A stretch of 64,000 bases of DNA from Branchipolynoe longqiensis. Lineage: Eukaryota; Annelida; Polychaeta; Phyllodocida; Polynoidae. The notes below the pieces were generated by a model. That model saw nothing but the letters and a program-made list of their open reading frames with translations. It had not been told where the DNA came from and searched no databases. Both the position numbers and the translations under genes were made by a program. Shown piece after piece: positions 20,318 through 31,696 of the stretch (its first letter is position 1; every line of letters begins with the position of its first letter). Location: contig CM059199.1 of NCBI GenBank assembly GCA_030323885.1, forward strand, positions 76,108,781 to 76,172,780. Reading direction: 5' to 3'.

Positions 20318-21199
20318 TGTTCTAATATGTCGGGACTCGGCTGTCTGAACCCCAAACATTACTAGTCTCCACAGGTGTGTTCTCACAACTGTATGTCAGT
20401 TCCCACCTGGCGTTGCTCTCAACAACTCATACGGAATAAAGGAAGACAAGTCATGCAAGATTGACAGTGAAGAGGTTGTGCTTTATTGGCATCAACTACT
20501 GTTCACCTCCTAGCGACCTATCACCCTCACTCCTTACCAACTGCCCAGGCAGATCCTCATGACTATTGCTGTTGTATATTAGAATCAGTGCCTACAGCCC
20601 ATTGAACCTGGGTCCAATGGTTATTGCACACAGCTCAGCGTCTCTGGAATAGCTATTGCTCGTTTGAGTGTAGAAAGTGGAGTGTCCTCTGCTAGAGTGC
20701 CTAGCCAAGAGTGCTTCATGTGGGGTCTGTGAGTCAGATATAAGGAATGCAGGTGACTGAGCTCACTAGCCAGCGAATCAGACACCCTCTCCAGCCTGGT
20801 GGAGGGCGATGCCCTAATAGGGGGCAGCTGTCACTCAACCCCCAGCTGCAGGTGGTGTCCATAATGTATGCAGGATGGCTGGGTGTGCTTGTCCATCGGT
20901 CCTGTGGTAACAGGTGGTTGCAGACAGTTACAACAAACATATATCAATGCTTCTCTCCCTCAATGCACTCTTTCTGGTGCATGAAGGGAACATTTCAATA
21001 ATTATTAACTGTCTCTTAAGTATGAACATCACATCACAATCTTGGTCACTATGTGTTATCACATTTCCACATAGGCGCTTATGTCACAGAGCGAGTGGGG
21101 CACCCATTGCTTCTCTGTTACATAATCCTGGTCCCCACTCTGTCACCCGAGAATAATAATTGCCAATATATAAATCCGAACCGAAAATCCATATATTTT
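20318..21199 (-). mobile_element. LTR-like element, probable solo LTR
   Basis: The satellite unit is cut after ccacca and resumes as caccagg, giving a 3-5-bp target duplication. The ~880-bp insert reads TG...CA on the - strand and contains gccaataaagcacaacctc (AATAAA signal). A diverged copy in the opposite orientation lies at 54350-55358. No internal gag-pol is seen. Confidence 0.6.
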
Positions 21200-21465
21200 C
21201 ACCAGGTGGCACCACCGTACCGTGCATAGCTCTGACACACACATACTCTACGCCAATACTTCCTTCTGAATTCCAAATGTGGACTATATTACATTACTAT
21301 TATCACTCCAAACCACCAGGTGGCACCACCATACCGTGCATAGCTCTGACACACACATACCCTATGTCAATAGTTCCTCCTGAATCCCACATGTGTACTT
21401 ACATTACTAGTATTACTCCGAACCACCAGGTGGCACCACCGTTCAGTGCATAACCCTGCCAAACC

Positions 21466-22077
21466 TAATCCCTTACCAGTAGTTCTTATTCAGGACTCTT
21501 GACTAATGAACCTGTTTGAAATTCCTGAACCAGAACGAGGTTGATCCTGAAAGCAGCAGTGGTCACAGCAGTATGAACTATACAGGGAGTGTGCATGACA
21601 TCAACACTCAGCAGTCAGCCATATTGGATTACACGTGACACCACCTATGGTACTCCCTGGCGTATACCAAGAACAATACGGCCACCACTGGGCCTACCCG
21701 GTCGGCGGCCGCCAAACTACGGTGGCGCAACCTATCGGGTACTGCCCAAACCTTTCTAATTCTTTGACAGCGCACACAATGTGTCAACATACGGCACTTT
21801 AGCAACACCCTTTGAAGCCATACCGCTAGTGCTCAATGTAGCGACTTTACAGCACTTTAACAACAACTTCTAAGGCCAAACTGCTCAAAACAGTGCCAAA
21901 TAAACCAACAAATCGGTAAATAAGCACAATGTAGACAGTTGCAAGCTTTTCGTATGTAATCCAATATGGATTACGCCCCCTCTATTCGGTTAAATCTTTT
22001 CTTTCATACTACATACAGCAGAGTAATGAGGTGCCCTGACCTCCCCAGGTGAAATACCACATTCACACAGGTAGGTC
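21466..22077. other. Unassigned non-coding DNA
   Basis: Includes a GC-rich patch (ctacccggtcggcggccgcc, about 21695-21715). No gene or known family recognised. Confidence 0.45.
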
Positions 22078-22425
22078 AGACACTCAATGATAGATACCAA
22101 TGTTCGAAATAGGTTGTATCAACATTGGGACAATGTCAGATACCCATGTTTGAAATAGATTGTATCAACATTGGGGGCAATGTCAGATACCCATGTTTGA
22201 AATAGATTGTATCAACATTGGGACAATGTCAGATACCGATGTTGGAAATAAGTTGTATCAACATTGGGACAATGTCAGACACCCATGTTGGAAATAGATT
22301 GTATCAACATTGGGACAATGTCAGATACCCATGTTAGAAATAGATTGTATCAACACTGGGATAATGTCAGATACCGATGTTAGAAATAGATTGTATCAAC
22401 ATTGGGACAATGTCAGATAATAATC
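22078..22425. repeat. ~46-bp minisatellite
   Basis: About 7.5 units of gtcagatacccatgttggaa, atagattgtatcaacattgg, gacaat, with small variations (taggttg/tagattg). Confidence 0.9.
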
Positions 22426-22492
22426 AGCTTGGGTAATTCCTCAATTAGACCGGTGCATTACTATAGTGAAGCCACTAATTTCTCCCCTGAGA

Positions 22493-22842
22493 TTAAAGCT
22501 GCATAGTCCGATGAAGCATCAAATTTTCAAACCCAAAGCAATGATCTAGATTTGATCCTACATATCTAACTTAGATACTGATGCAGTTATTAAGCATTTG
22601 TTGCCACATAAAAAGGGATACTGAGGTAATTTGATAAAAACCTGTTATTGCTGAAGCCTATGCTGTCAGAGTTTTGGCATGGTTGCCAAAACTAATTTGA
22701 CATGTTTATATTTCAAATATCTCAAAAGTTAGTCATTTAAAAGTTACTTTAAACTGAAGTAAGATATATTTTAACAAAGAATTTAATATATTTATCTTAG
22801 AGAAATAGCCGAAACTCAAAAGCATCGGACTATGCAACTTTA
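22493..22842. mobile_element. MITE-GCAT copy
   Basis: Ends ttaaagctgcatagtccgat and catcggactatgcaacttta are inverted repeats. The interior includes gatttgatcctacatatcta, acttagatactgatgcag and a ttggcatggttgccaa palindrome. Confidence 0.85.
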
Positions 22843-23564
22843 TTGAGAGATCCCCACACTGACGTTGCATAGCAACGCCCCGTGACGTCACGGAGCTCCT
22901 CCCTGTGCACGCATCACTTTCGCCAGGTGTTTTGAATTAAGTCGATGCTTTCGCCAACAACGTCCGACAGCCACGCTTGAACCCGGGGGTCACGTGTTCT
23001 ACACTACACCACACCTCTCAGTCTCAGTGGTTATACGGAGTACAGTGCACCCTTGTTAAAACTACAGGCTCCGATTAAATTGCAGAATTTCGAAACCAGA
23101 ACACTTACTTACCTCCATTTGATTGGACATATTCCACATGCCTGAAGGGCGGGAGTTAGATTCCCAGACGAGTCAAACCTATGACATGCAAAATTTATAC
23201 TAGTCGCTAGCTAGCCTAGCACTCGGAATTACTATGATAGGGCAATGACTGGGCAGTTCAGTATTAGGATAATGGGACTGATTGTGAAATCAGGTCAGGT
23301 CATGGTGTCGGCGGCCTGATATAAAAATCGGGCAGCACTATTATTGATTGATTGATTGGTGGTTGCTTTACACTGTGTCGGCAGCATAAGCCATATTCAC
23401 GGCGAGAAATGTTTGTTTTTTGTTCAAACCATCGCTTTTACATGTAAAAGCAGACAATCAATTATGTGCCAATAGAGACTTGTTAAATTAAAAAGCTCAC
23501 AATTATATATTTGTGGCCAAGGGAAACAAATTCCTCTAGAAAAAAAGGAAAAGTTTGATTAATA
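22843..23564. other. Non-coding; decayed SINE-B
   Basis: A SINE-B relic (+) at about 23148-23340: agtcaaacctatgacatgca, ctagcctagcactcggaatt, gtcatggtgtcggcggcctg. Before it is GC-rich sequence with no gene. A 40-bp block near 23375 (gtcggcagcataagccatat) recurs inverted near 62625. Confidence 0.55.
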
Positions 23565-24685
23565 ATTGATAGACTTTATTTAGTAAACTATATGAGGTGG
23601 TACAGACCAGCTGCCCTCAAAAAGGCTAAACATGTTTTCTTGTTTTACTTTAGTAAAAAGGTCACGCATACTGTCTGCAGTGTAAAATTGTTGCTGGAGG
23701 GCCAACAAATCAACACAACTTAGTAAAATGTGTTTCAGTGTCAGCCGGGACTGACACCCAATACATTCAGGGGGAGGCTCCCCCTTGAGCAGAAAAGCAT
23801 GTGTAAGCCATGAGTGGCCAATATGGCAGTGGCTAAGGACGACTTGGTCCCGCCGACCTCTCGCATGAGTCTGTGGTGGTTTTCCCACAGATGGCTCAAT
23901 TTCTTTAAGTTTATTAACGTTTTCATCCCACTCATGTTGCCATTTGGATTTTATGTGGGTGGCTATTAGTGGTTTCAGATCAGAGTGAGGGATCAGACAC
24001 AGTTCAAGATCACAGTTCAGGGCCTCCTTCGTGGCCCGATCAGCTCGTTCATTTCCTTGTATGCTGGCATGGCCAGGCACCCAGCACAGGTGGATGTCAT
24101 ACCCATCCGTTGCCAGTTGGTTCATTTTATGACTGTTGCTAGAATAGGGTGATTCGTTTGCAGTCCAGCAACAGCCAGGAGGCAAGAGAACGAATCACTG
24201 TATATAATATAGTTAGTGTGGTTGGATACCTCGATACACTCCAATGCGAGAAGGAGTGCTCGGGCTTCCACAGTGAAAATCAAACTCTGATCGGGCAAGC
24301 GTACGCCAAGCTGCCTGGCTTTGGTCTTTCGAACCATCAGTGTATATGGAGAGGTGGTCTGCAAACTGGCCTTGAAACATGGTTCAAATAGACAATTGTG
24401 TGCAGGATTCAGAGCATTGGTTTTTATCTTGACTACATATTGCATGGCCAGTTTGATTCACCTATTGTTAAGTGATGGCTCGTTGGCTTCGACGTAGAGG
24501 CTCTGAACCGGTGAGGTGTGGAAGGCCCCAAGGGCCAGGTACAGCCCCTGGTGGTGGACCATGTCTAGCAGCCCAATATACCATTTCCATGTGGAACCGT
24601 ATACTATCCTGCCATAACCCACTCGTGACCGACCAATGTTCGGTACACGGAGAGCAGAACATCTCTGTCCGCTCCCCACTCTGAG
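23565..24685 (-). pseudogene. LINE remnant: RT thumb, RNase H, zinc knuckle
   Basis: Read on the - strand in three frames. First, the end of a reverse transcriptase (24470-24660: RIVYGSTWKWYIGLLDMVHH, GLYLALGAFHTSPVQSLYVE). Second, the RNase H start (24122-24445) with FTVEARALLLALE and YIIYSDSFSCLLAV, holding two acidic catalytic positions. Third (23580-24185), the RNase H end CWVPGHASIQGNERADRATK, then IGHSWLTHAFLL and CIGCQSRLTLKHILLSC, a C-terminal Cys/His knuckle. RT-RNase H-knuckle is the order in RNase H-bearing clades such as I and Jockey-like elements. At least two frame changes and the missing 5' part make it dead. Its 5' side abuts a SINE-B tail. Confidence 0.85.
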
Positions 24686-24795
24686 CTGGACAGCACTATT
24701 AAGTTGCCCTGAGTGCACACTGTCAAAAGTTGGCACTCATCCTGATATGACCTTAGATCTTGTCAGGATGTAAAACCCCAACAGACAAACATTAT
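24686..24795 (+). mobile_element. SINE-B 3' fragment
   Basis: gacagcactattaagttgcc, ctgagtgcacactgtcaaaa, cctgatatgaccttagatct, then tgtcaggatgtaaaacccca. Confidence 0.7.
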
Positions 24796-25061
24796 TGTTA
24801 CTCATCCGGGTTCAATGCTAGTGCAGTAATTAAAGTTGGATATTCCGATAATTTAGAGCTTTGGGTATAGTATTATATTAGGTTGATCATGATATAATAT
24901 ATATATATAACCGAATTTACCGTAGTTTGAATTAATTTGGTATTTTAATGGCGTCACTTTGGAGATGTTTAACGCGAGAACAAGGATAATTAATTATGAA
25001 AAGCATGTCAAAATGATGGACCCCCGTAAGCTTCAATGGTAATAGGTTTGATTAAATTGAC

Positions 25062-25707
25062 TAATGGGGCTGTCACACTACGACGTATGGTGTTAGCGTA
25101 TGCCGATGTATGCGATTTTCGGCCAACACGTCGGCATACGACATCATAAGTTATGCATAGGTTGGGCATTTATCGAGTACGCTCGGCATACAGCGTCATA
25201 GGTCGGCATAGGTTGGCGTAGGTCGAGCCGCAAAATAATTTGTGTGCATGTTCAAAATTTTCAACCCATGCCGGCATATGGCTTATACGTTTCTCATACG
25301 CTGGGCATACGCTGGGTGTACATCGGCGTACATTAGGCATACATTAAGGGTAGGTCAGCATAGGTTAGCCATACGTTGAACTGGCGCCCTCCGCGTATCT
25401 CTGGCATACTTCGTACATATGCCTGCCGTATCTCCAGCATACTTAACGTATATGCCATACTTCTAGTGATGAAGTAACATACGTGTGACTTTGGTAAGCG
25501 TACCATGAGCGTATCCGATAGGTCAGAGATACGTTCTTCATACATTACGTACGTTGTGTGTATGTTGTGTGTATGTTGTGTGTATGTTGTGTGTACATTG
25601 TGTGTACGCCCATTTTTATCCCTTGCACTGCAAAAAGTTCGGCATATTTATCTCAACACGTTACGCATACGCAGGCTCCATACATCGTAGTGTGTCAGGG
25701 CCTTTAG
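25062..25707. mobile_element. TAA-foldback H4
   Basis: Edges taa and tag; ends tggggctgtcacactacgac / gtagtgtgtcagggcc. Arms are built from cgtatg, ggcata and catacg words; core tgtgtgcatgttcaaaattt at 25240. A gttgtgtgtat tandem (about 25550-25600). Nested in MITE-GCAT. Confidence 0.85.
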
Positions 25708-25734
25708 CATCACTTCTATCCACCAATAAATGTG

Positions 25735-26565
25735 TAAGGGGCTGTCACATTAGGGTTTTTTGGGGGAGCGTACGGCGGCGTAGGCGCTTTACATCATATA
25801 CGTCAGCATATGCTGCCATATGCTGCCATACGCTATGCATACACTATGCGTACGCTACGCATATGCCATCATGTGCCGGCCTATGCCGGCTTATGCCGTT
25901 GTATGCCGCCATACGCTTTCTCCCGTCCGTCCGTCCAAATTTTTTGTGCATGCTAAAAAAATCTCGACCTATGGGAGCGTATGGTTCATACGCTACTCAT
26001 ACGCTTCTCATACGCCGACATATGTTCCTCATACGCTAGGGGTACGCCAGTGTACATTAGGGGTATGCCGTCATATGCTACTCATACACTCAACTTGCGT
26101 CACGGGCATATCTCTGGCATATGAAGCATATGCAGAACCTACGAGTTGCGTATGGGAGCGTATTCGTAGCGTATGCAAAGCATATGAGTAGCGTATGGCG
26201 GCGTATGCCCGACCTATGGTCTCGGTATATAAAGGCGACGCACTATATACCCAGGAGCCACCAGGCGGCGGACCGAGGAGACATAAGATAGGTCTCGCAT
26301 ACGCTTCGCATACGCTCCTCATACACTCCTCATACGCTCCTCATACGCTTCTCATACGCTCCACATGCCACTCAAAACCATAAAAAAATGTCACAGTACA
26401 CTCTCCTACGCTCCTCGTATGCTCCTCATAGGTTATGCATAGCTCAAAAACACCCGAGAGGTCACCAAAGGTCATGATACGTCGTCCCGCGCAGTTTTTT
26501 TCCCATTTTCGACGTAGGTTTTCAATACGCTCCCGCCATATGCCGTAATGTGACAGGGCCTTTAA
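25735..26565. mobile_element. TAA-foldback H5
   Basis: Exact TAA duplication at both edges; ends ggggctgtcacatta / taatgtgacagggcc. Arms are dense in tacgc, catacgct, cgtatg words; core ttttttgtgcatgctaaaaa at 25939. Contains a ccaccaggcggcgg CTCF-like motif near 26259. The RSVC/SYA-rich open frames on both strands come from the words. Confidence 0.85.
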
Positions 26566-26655
26566 GGAGTGCACCAGCATCTAGCTTGGGTATGTAGAAT
26601 CAAATTTAAACAAAATGTGACATTTTCATCAGTTCATCGGACTAGGTAGCTCTAC

Positions 26656-27477
26656 ATATTGACTGCAGATTGGTGCACCTGTGTTTAAATATTGACTGCA
26701 GATTGGTGCACCTGTGTTTAAATATTGACTGCATATTGGTGTACCTGTGTTTAAATATTGACTGCTGATTGGTGCACCTGTGCTTAGATATTGACTGCAG
26801 ATTGGTGCACCTGTGTTTAAATATTGACTGCAGATTGGTGCACCTGTGTTTAAATATTGACCGCAGATTGGTGCACCTGTGTTTAAATATTGACTGCAGA
26901 TTTGTGCACCTGTGTTTAAATATTGACTGAAGATTGGTGCATCTCTGCTTAAATATTGACCGCTGATTGGTGCACCTGTGTTTAAATATTGACTGCAGAT
27001 TGGTGCACCTGTGTTTAAATATTGACTGCAGATTGGTGCACCTGTGTTTACATATTGACTGCAGAATGGTGCACCTGTGTTTAAATATTGACCGCAGATT
27101 GGTGCACCTGTGTTAAAATATTGACTGCAGATTGGTGCACCTGTGTTTAGATATTGACGGCAGATTGGTGCACCTGTGCTTACATACTGACTGCAGATTG
27201 GTGCACCTGTGTTTACATATTGAGTGCAGATTGGTTCACCTGTGTTTGAATATTGACTGCAGATTGGTGCACCTGTGTTTAAATATTGACTGCAGATTGG
27301 TGCACCTGTGTTTAAATATTGACTGCAGATTGGTGCACCTGTGTTTAAATATTGACTGCAGATTGGTGCACCTGTGTTTAAATATTGACTGCAGATTGGT
27401 GCACCTGTGTTTACATATTGACTGCAGATTGGTGCACCTGTGTTTAAATATTGACTGCAGATTGGTGCACCAGTGTT
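26656..27477. repeat. 33-bp satellite, ~25 units
   Basis: Unit: atattgactgcagattggtg plus cacctgtgtttaa. Highly homogeneous (single substitutions per unit). 33 is a multiple of 3, so one + frame stays open over 27132-27617 (period CRLVHLCLNID); units to the left contain in-frame taa, so coding is unlikely. Confidence 0.95.
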
Positions 27478-27523
27478 ACACTGTTATCCGACTCTGCTTG
27501 GAAGTGGTTAAACAAAATGAATG

Positions 27524-27712
27524 TACAGTAACACCTCTCTATACTGACCCATCCACAGATCGATCCCGCATCACCTATATCGATCGCTTTATTTGGGTCC
27601 CAACAATACTGATGTAACTTAGGATATTCTAACTCTCTAAACCGACCATCTCCCTAAGCGGACCACTTAAAGTCGGTCCCATGGTCGGTCGATTTAGAGA
27701 GGTTTTACTGTA
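27524..27712. mobile_element. Pogo-like MITE
   Basis: TA edges; cagtaacacctctctatact on the left, agaggttttactg on the right; interior cagatcgatcccgcatcacc, atcgatcgctttatttgggt and agcggaccacttaaagtcgg. Confidence 0.8.
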
Positions 27713-28299
27713 CATCACTTCAGTATCATACCCATCAAATTTCCCGATTTTAAGTACCCCTCCTGACCTCCAGATAGAGTATTCCATTTAAGCCCAATTT
27801 CCAATTTTAGAGAAAATATGATCTGGATAATGACACTGTATGTGACCTGCTGCCAACAAAGATCAAGTCATCTTGAAATTGTTTCCAGCTTGTGCTATCT
27901 AAGGATCTTCTCAAGACAGCCAAATGTGCTACGTACACTAACAACAAGGACCATCCCAGCAAGGTCACCAGTGATTCTTGACTCTTGACATTATGAAGGC
28001 TCAACTGATGAGCCTGTACCATGGATTGTTTTTGTTTGATTTAATTGGCAAGTGGTACATGACATTATGAAGATACATCCAGTTCTTTACAACTCTTACT
28101 TACATTTTGTCATGTGTATTTGGTGCAATGCAATTTCTGTACTGATAAAATTTTGTTACATGTAGTTGAACGCATGCGTGAATTGCGTAAAAACTGATTT
28201 CGCGCACTCTCCCCCATGAGAATTTTCAAATGTTGACAGATATCCAGTATGCAAAATAAAATTGATTTTAAATGGCTCATTTCAAATATCTGCGCATGT
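27713..28299. other. Unassigned non-coding DNA
   Basis: The block 27840-28020 has fairly even composition but no open frame with a domain I recognise on either strand; it could be a decayed gene or element fragment. Confidence 0.4.
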
Positions 28300-28520
28300 C
28301 ATCATCATCATCATGCTGTCAGTCGCGATGCGACAAAGACTGCTTTCATTACTTGACTGCCACTCTCCCCATTTGTGCGGTTGTACATTTCATGAAAGCT
28401 GCCTGCAAAAGTGTTGAAGTGCTGCTGGCTTCTGCAAGTTACCAGCGGCACTCTCTCGGGGAGCAAATAGAGGTTTCACACCGGCAAGAACATGTCAAGA
28501 CAGGCGCAAAAACTATTTGT
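28300..28520 (-). mobile_element. LINE 3' end, (ATG)n tail
   Basis: Begins on + with catcatcatcatcatgctgt, cagtcgcgatgcgacaaaga, matching the 3' end at 29131, then diverges into gcagctttcatg... ggcgcaaaaact, shared with 19395-19520. It shows two LINE variants sharing one 3' tail, or an internal deletion. Confidence 0.75.
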
Positions 28521-29130
28521 CCCTGCAGTGGCTGGTCGGGAGATGTTGGGAGTTCCATACATCAACCGCACTTGATGCTGCTACAGTGACATGGTTTTCT
28601 GTTTAGGGCCTTAGCCTTCGGTTCTGTCAAGAACCTGTACCACAAGGCAGTGGTTTACCAGTCTGCAAGGCAGGGGCGTCAAACTCCCTGAGGTATTGCT
28701 ATACCTGCAATACCTGCATACCATCTGCGCATGTAACTCTTTAAAATAAAGAATATTTCAAACCAAAGTAAGGAAAAGTAGATCAAATCTAACTACCTGA
28801 ATATGTTTATGGGGGAAAATGGGAGAACCTAAAAATCATCAGTGATCACTGGATTACGACAACAAGTTTTAAATAGCCTGTGATTGTTTCAATATATGTT
28901 TACTCACACATGTATAACAGATTATGACAACAAAGATCTAAGTAGCCTGTGATTGTTATAATATATGTTTAGTCACACAAGTATAACAGATTTCAACAAA
29001 GATTTAAATAGCCTGTGACTGTTTTAATATATGTTTACTCACACAAGTATAACAGATTATGACAACAAAGATTTAAATAGCATATGATTGTTTTAATATA
29101 TGTTTAGTCACATAAGTATAACATATTACA

Positions 29131-30737
29131 ACATCATCATCATCATGCTGTCGGTCGCGATGCGACAAAGACTGCTTTCATTACTTGACTGCCGCTCTCC
29201 ATTTAGCTCTCTGCTGTGAGAGTTCCATCCATGAGTCGGTCTTAATGTCTCTCAGCTTCAGGTTTCTCTTGATGGTATCTTTGAACCGGAGACGGGGGCG
29301 CCCTCTCTTTCTGTAGCCAGAAGACAGTTGAGAATAGAGGATCTGCTTTGGTAGCCTGTCTGATGACATCCTCATGAGGTGTCCAGTCCACCGGAGATTC
29401 TTTTTGATCAGAAGATCTTCCATAGAGGGCAGCCCCATCCGTTCGAGTATTTCCTTATTCGTCACTTTGTCCTTCCAGGTTAGCCTCATGATTGAACGCA
29501 GATGTCGCATCATGAAGGCATGCAGCTTTTTCACCTTCTGTCTGTACACTGTCCAGGCCTCGGCTCCGTATAGTAGGGTGGATAGTACGATTGCGCGGTA
29601 GATCTTACCTTTGACCCGAATGGACACATGGTGGTTGTTCCAGAGTCTCTGGTGTAGTCGGCCGAAAGATGCGCTAGCCTTGGCCATCCTCCTCTGTATC
29701 TCAGCATCAATGCGTCCATCACTTGATATAGTGCTTCCGAGATAGGTGAATTCCGGAACAGAGTTCAGCTTGTTTCCATCAACCATGATCTCCTCCTCTC
29801 GGGTTCTTGTAGAGTTGGGTTGGTACAGCACCTCCGTCTTCTTGATGTTAATTTTCAGGCCAAACTTCTTTGATGCATCGGAGAAAGCGTCCACTATTTT
29901 CTGGGTCTGTTCAGCAGAGTGGGCAACCAGTGCACTGTCATCTGCGAATAGCAGCTCTCTCACCAGTATCTGAGTAGTCTTGGTCTTCGCTCTGAAGTGT
30001 GCGACATTGAATAGGTCAGCGCTCTGTCTGGACTGTATATAGATGCCATCCCCCATGTCTCGGAAAGCCTTGTCTAGCATTGCTGATAGGAAGATGGAGA
30101 AGAGCGTGGGGGCCAGTACACAACCTTGCTTGACCCCATTGGTAACCCCGAACGATTCCGAGACTTCCCCTCCAGCACTAACGTTCGCCATCATTCCTGT
30201 ATGTAGAGCCTCGATCATAGTTGTGAACTTCTCTGGGCATCCGTACTTCCTCAGTAGCTGCCATAGCCCGGTCCTCCCGACTGTATCAAATGCCTTAGTG
30301 AAATCTACAAATACCATGTACAGTGGTCGGTCCTGCTCAATGCACTTTTCTTGTAGCTGTCGGAGACAAAATATCATATCCACAGTGCTCCAGTTACCTC
30401 TGAAGCCACACTGTGACTCCGGAACTACACCAGGTGTTATGTGAATAGATAGTCTGTTGAGTAGGATCCTGGCGAAGATCTTCCCTGCTATGGAAAGAAG
30501 AGAGATTCCTCTATACTTCCCACAGTCTGTTCGATCACCTTTCTTGTAGATGGTTACAATGCTGGCATCCTTCCATGCTTGGGGTACAGAACCCTCCTCC
30601 CAGGCATTGGTGATTAGTGGGTGCAGTCTGTTGAGCAGATTGTCTCCTCCATGCTTCCATACCTCGGCAGGAATTCCATCCCCCTACCCCAGGTGCTTTG
30701 CCATCTTTCACGCTGGCGATTGCTCTAGCCATCTCAT
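29131..30737 (-). pseudogene. LINE reverse transcriptase, 5'-truncated
   Basis: Non-LTR retrotransposon inserted in the 69-bp satellite. The main frame (29181-30383 from its first Met, 400 residues; open further upstream to about 30530) has the RT motifs: MVFVDFTKAFDTV (motif A, about residues 23-35), NGVKQGCVLAPTLFS (motif B, about 82-96), LLFADDSALVAHS (motif C with the catalytic FADD, about 144-156), YLGSTISSDG, then LYGAEAWTVYRQKVKKLHAF and a C-terminus RKRGRPRLRFKDTIKRN. Upstream, KDGKAPGVGG at 30690-30720 goes out of frame at a G run, one of the few visible lesions. The endonuclease and 5' end are missing. The 3' end carries an (ATG)n tail. It reads like RTE/CR1-type elements; clade unresolved. 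Copies: 19395, 28300. Confidence 0.9.
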
Positions 30738-30803
30738 AACATATTACAACAACAAAGATTTAGACAGCCTGTGACTGTTTTAATATATGTTTACTCACAC
30801 AAG

Positions 30804-30985
30804 TGTCGTGGGGGTGATGAAAATGGGAAATATTGCGCCTAGAGCAGGACTCGAACCCACATCGCTTTGCATTCCGGGCCAGTGTGCTAACCATTACACC
30901 ACCTAGGCTCCCTGATATCAACACATGACCCACGCCTACCTGTCTATGTGGTTACTTGCCTGAGAGGTCAGTGCATACTAGTACA
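30804..30985 (-). mobile_element. SINE-C
   Basis: On the - strand a tRNA-like head: ggtggtgtaatggttagcac, then B box gggttcgagtcc, followed by cgcaatatttcccattttca, tcacccccacgac. The + strand continues cacatgacccacgcctacct, gtctatgtggtta. Repeats at 31123 and 35507. Confidence 0.75.
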
Positions 30986-31122
30986 CTCGTCCCCCTGGAA
31001 TTGTAAGTCTTTTAATGCTTACAATTACATATATACAGGCAATGCACTTACACATACATACACAGGGTAGGTTCAACAACCATATAGCGCGTAGCTTGTA
31101 TAGGATCCTGGTCACGGCAACC
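30986..31122. other. Spacer between SINE-C copies
   Basis: cctggaattgtaagtctttt, aatgcttacaattac forms a short inverted pair. No gene. Confidence 0.4.
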
Positions 31123-31306
31123 AGTGTCATGGGGGTGATGAAAATAGGAAATATTGCGCCTAGAGCGGGACTTGAACCCACATCTCTTTGCATTCCGGGC
31201 CAGTGTGCTAACCATTACACCACCTAGGCTCCCTGATATCAACACACGACCCACGCCTACCTGTCTATGTGGTTACTTGCCTGAGAGGTCAGTGCACACT
31301 ACTACA
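31123..31306 (-). mobile_element. SINE-C
   Basis: Same as 30804-30985 with few differences (agtgtcatgggggtgatgaa; cattacaccacctaggctcc; gaggtcagtgcacactacta). The adjacent pair suggests local duplication together with the spacer. Confidence 0.75.
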
Positions 31307-31696
31307 CAAGTATAACAGATTATGACAACAAAGATTTAAATAGCATATGATTGTTTTAATATATGTTTAGTCACACAAGTATAACATATTACAACAACAA
31401 AGTTTTAAATACCCTGTGACTGTTTTAATATATGTTTAGTCACACAAGTATAACAGATTAGAACAAAGTTTTAAATAGCCTGTGACTGTTTTAATATATG
31501 TTTACTGACACAAGTATAACATATTACGACAGTAAAGATTTAAATAGCCTGTGACTGTTTTAATATATGTTTACTCACACAAATATAACATTATGAATGC
31601 ACTAAGAATCATGAGAAGTTTCCAACATTTTTATCAGAGTAAGCACAATTTTAAGAACTACTATTTGCAATATTGATTTGCGTTCGTATTCAAATG

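Larger units (their letters stand above)
19250..21465. repeat. 104-115-bp satellite carrying CTCF-like motifs
   Basis: Each unit has tattatattacattacta, ttactccgaaccaccaggtg, gcagcacc or gcaccacc, a tgcataaccctgacaaac-like segment and caatagttcctcctgaat. It is interrupted by a LINE (19395-19852) and an LTR-like element (20318-21199). The CTCF-like core ccaccaggtggca(g/c)c starts at 19292, 19870 (one base short), 19980, 20084, 20198, 20312 (split; remainder at 21200), 21313 and 21423, always in the same orientation. Confidence 0.85.
24829..26655. mobile_element. MITE-GCAT host of two nested foldbacks
   Basis: Left end ttaaagttggatattccgat at 24829; right end gttcatcggactaggtagct at about 26632-26651. 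The intervening family sequence is split three ways: ggtttgattaaattgactaa | agcatcacttctatccacca, ataaatgtgtaa | ggagtgcaccagcatctagc. The cuts match continuous sequence in the intact copy at 6984-7340. Confidence 0.8.
28860..31590. repeat. ~69-bp AT-rich satellite, multiply interrupted
   Basis: Unit landmarks: gatttaaatagcctgtgact, gttttaatatatgtttactc, acacaagtataacagattat, gacaacaaa. Segments at 28860-29130, 30738-30806 and 31306-31590. It is broken by the LINE (29131-30737) and two SINE-C copies with spacer (30804-31306). Confidence 0.85.

Noticed and set aside
27132..27617. 161-codon repeat protein on +
   Set aside because: 33-bp satellite; earlier units have in-frame stops, and no signal peptide or domain is present.
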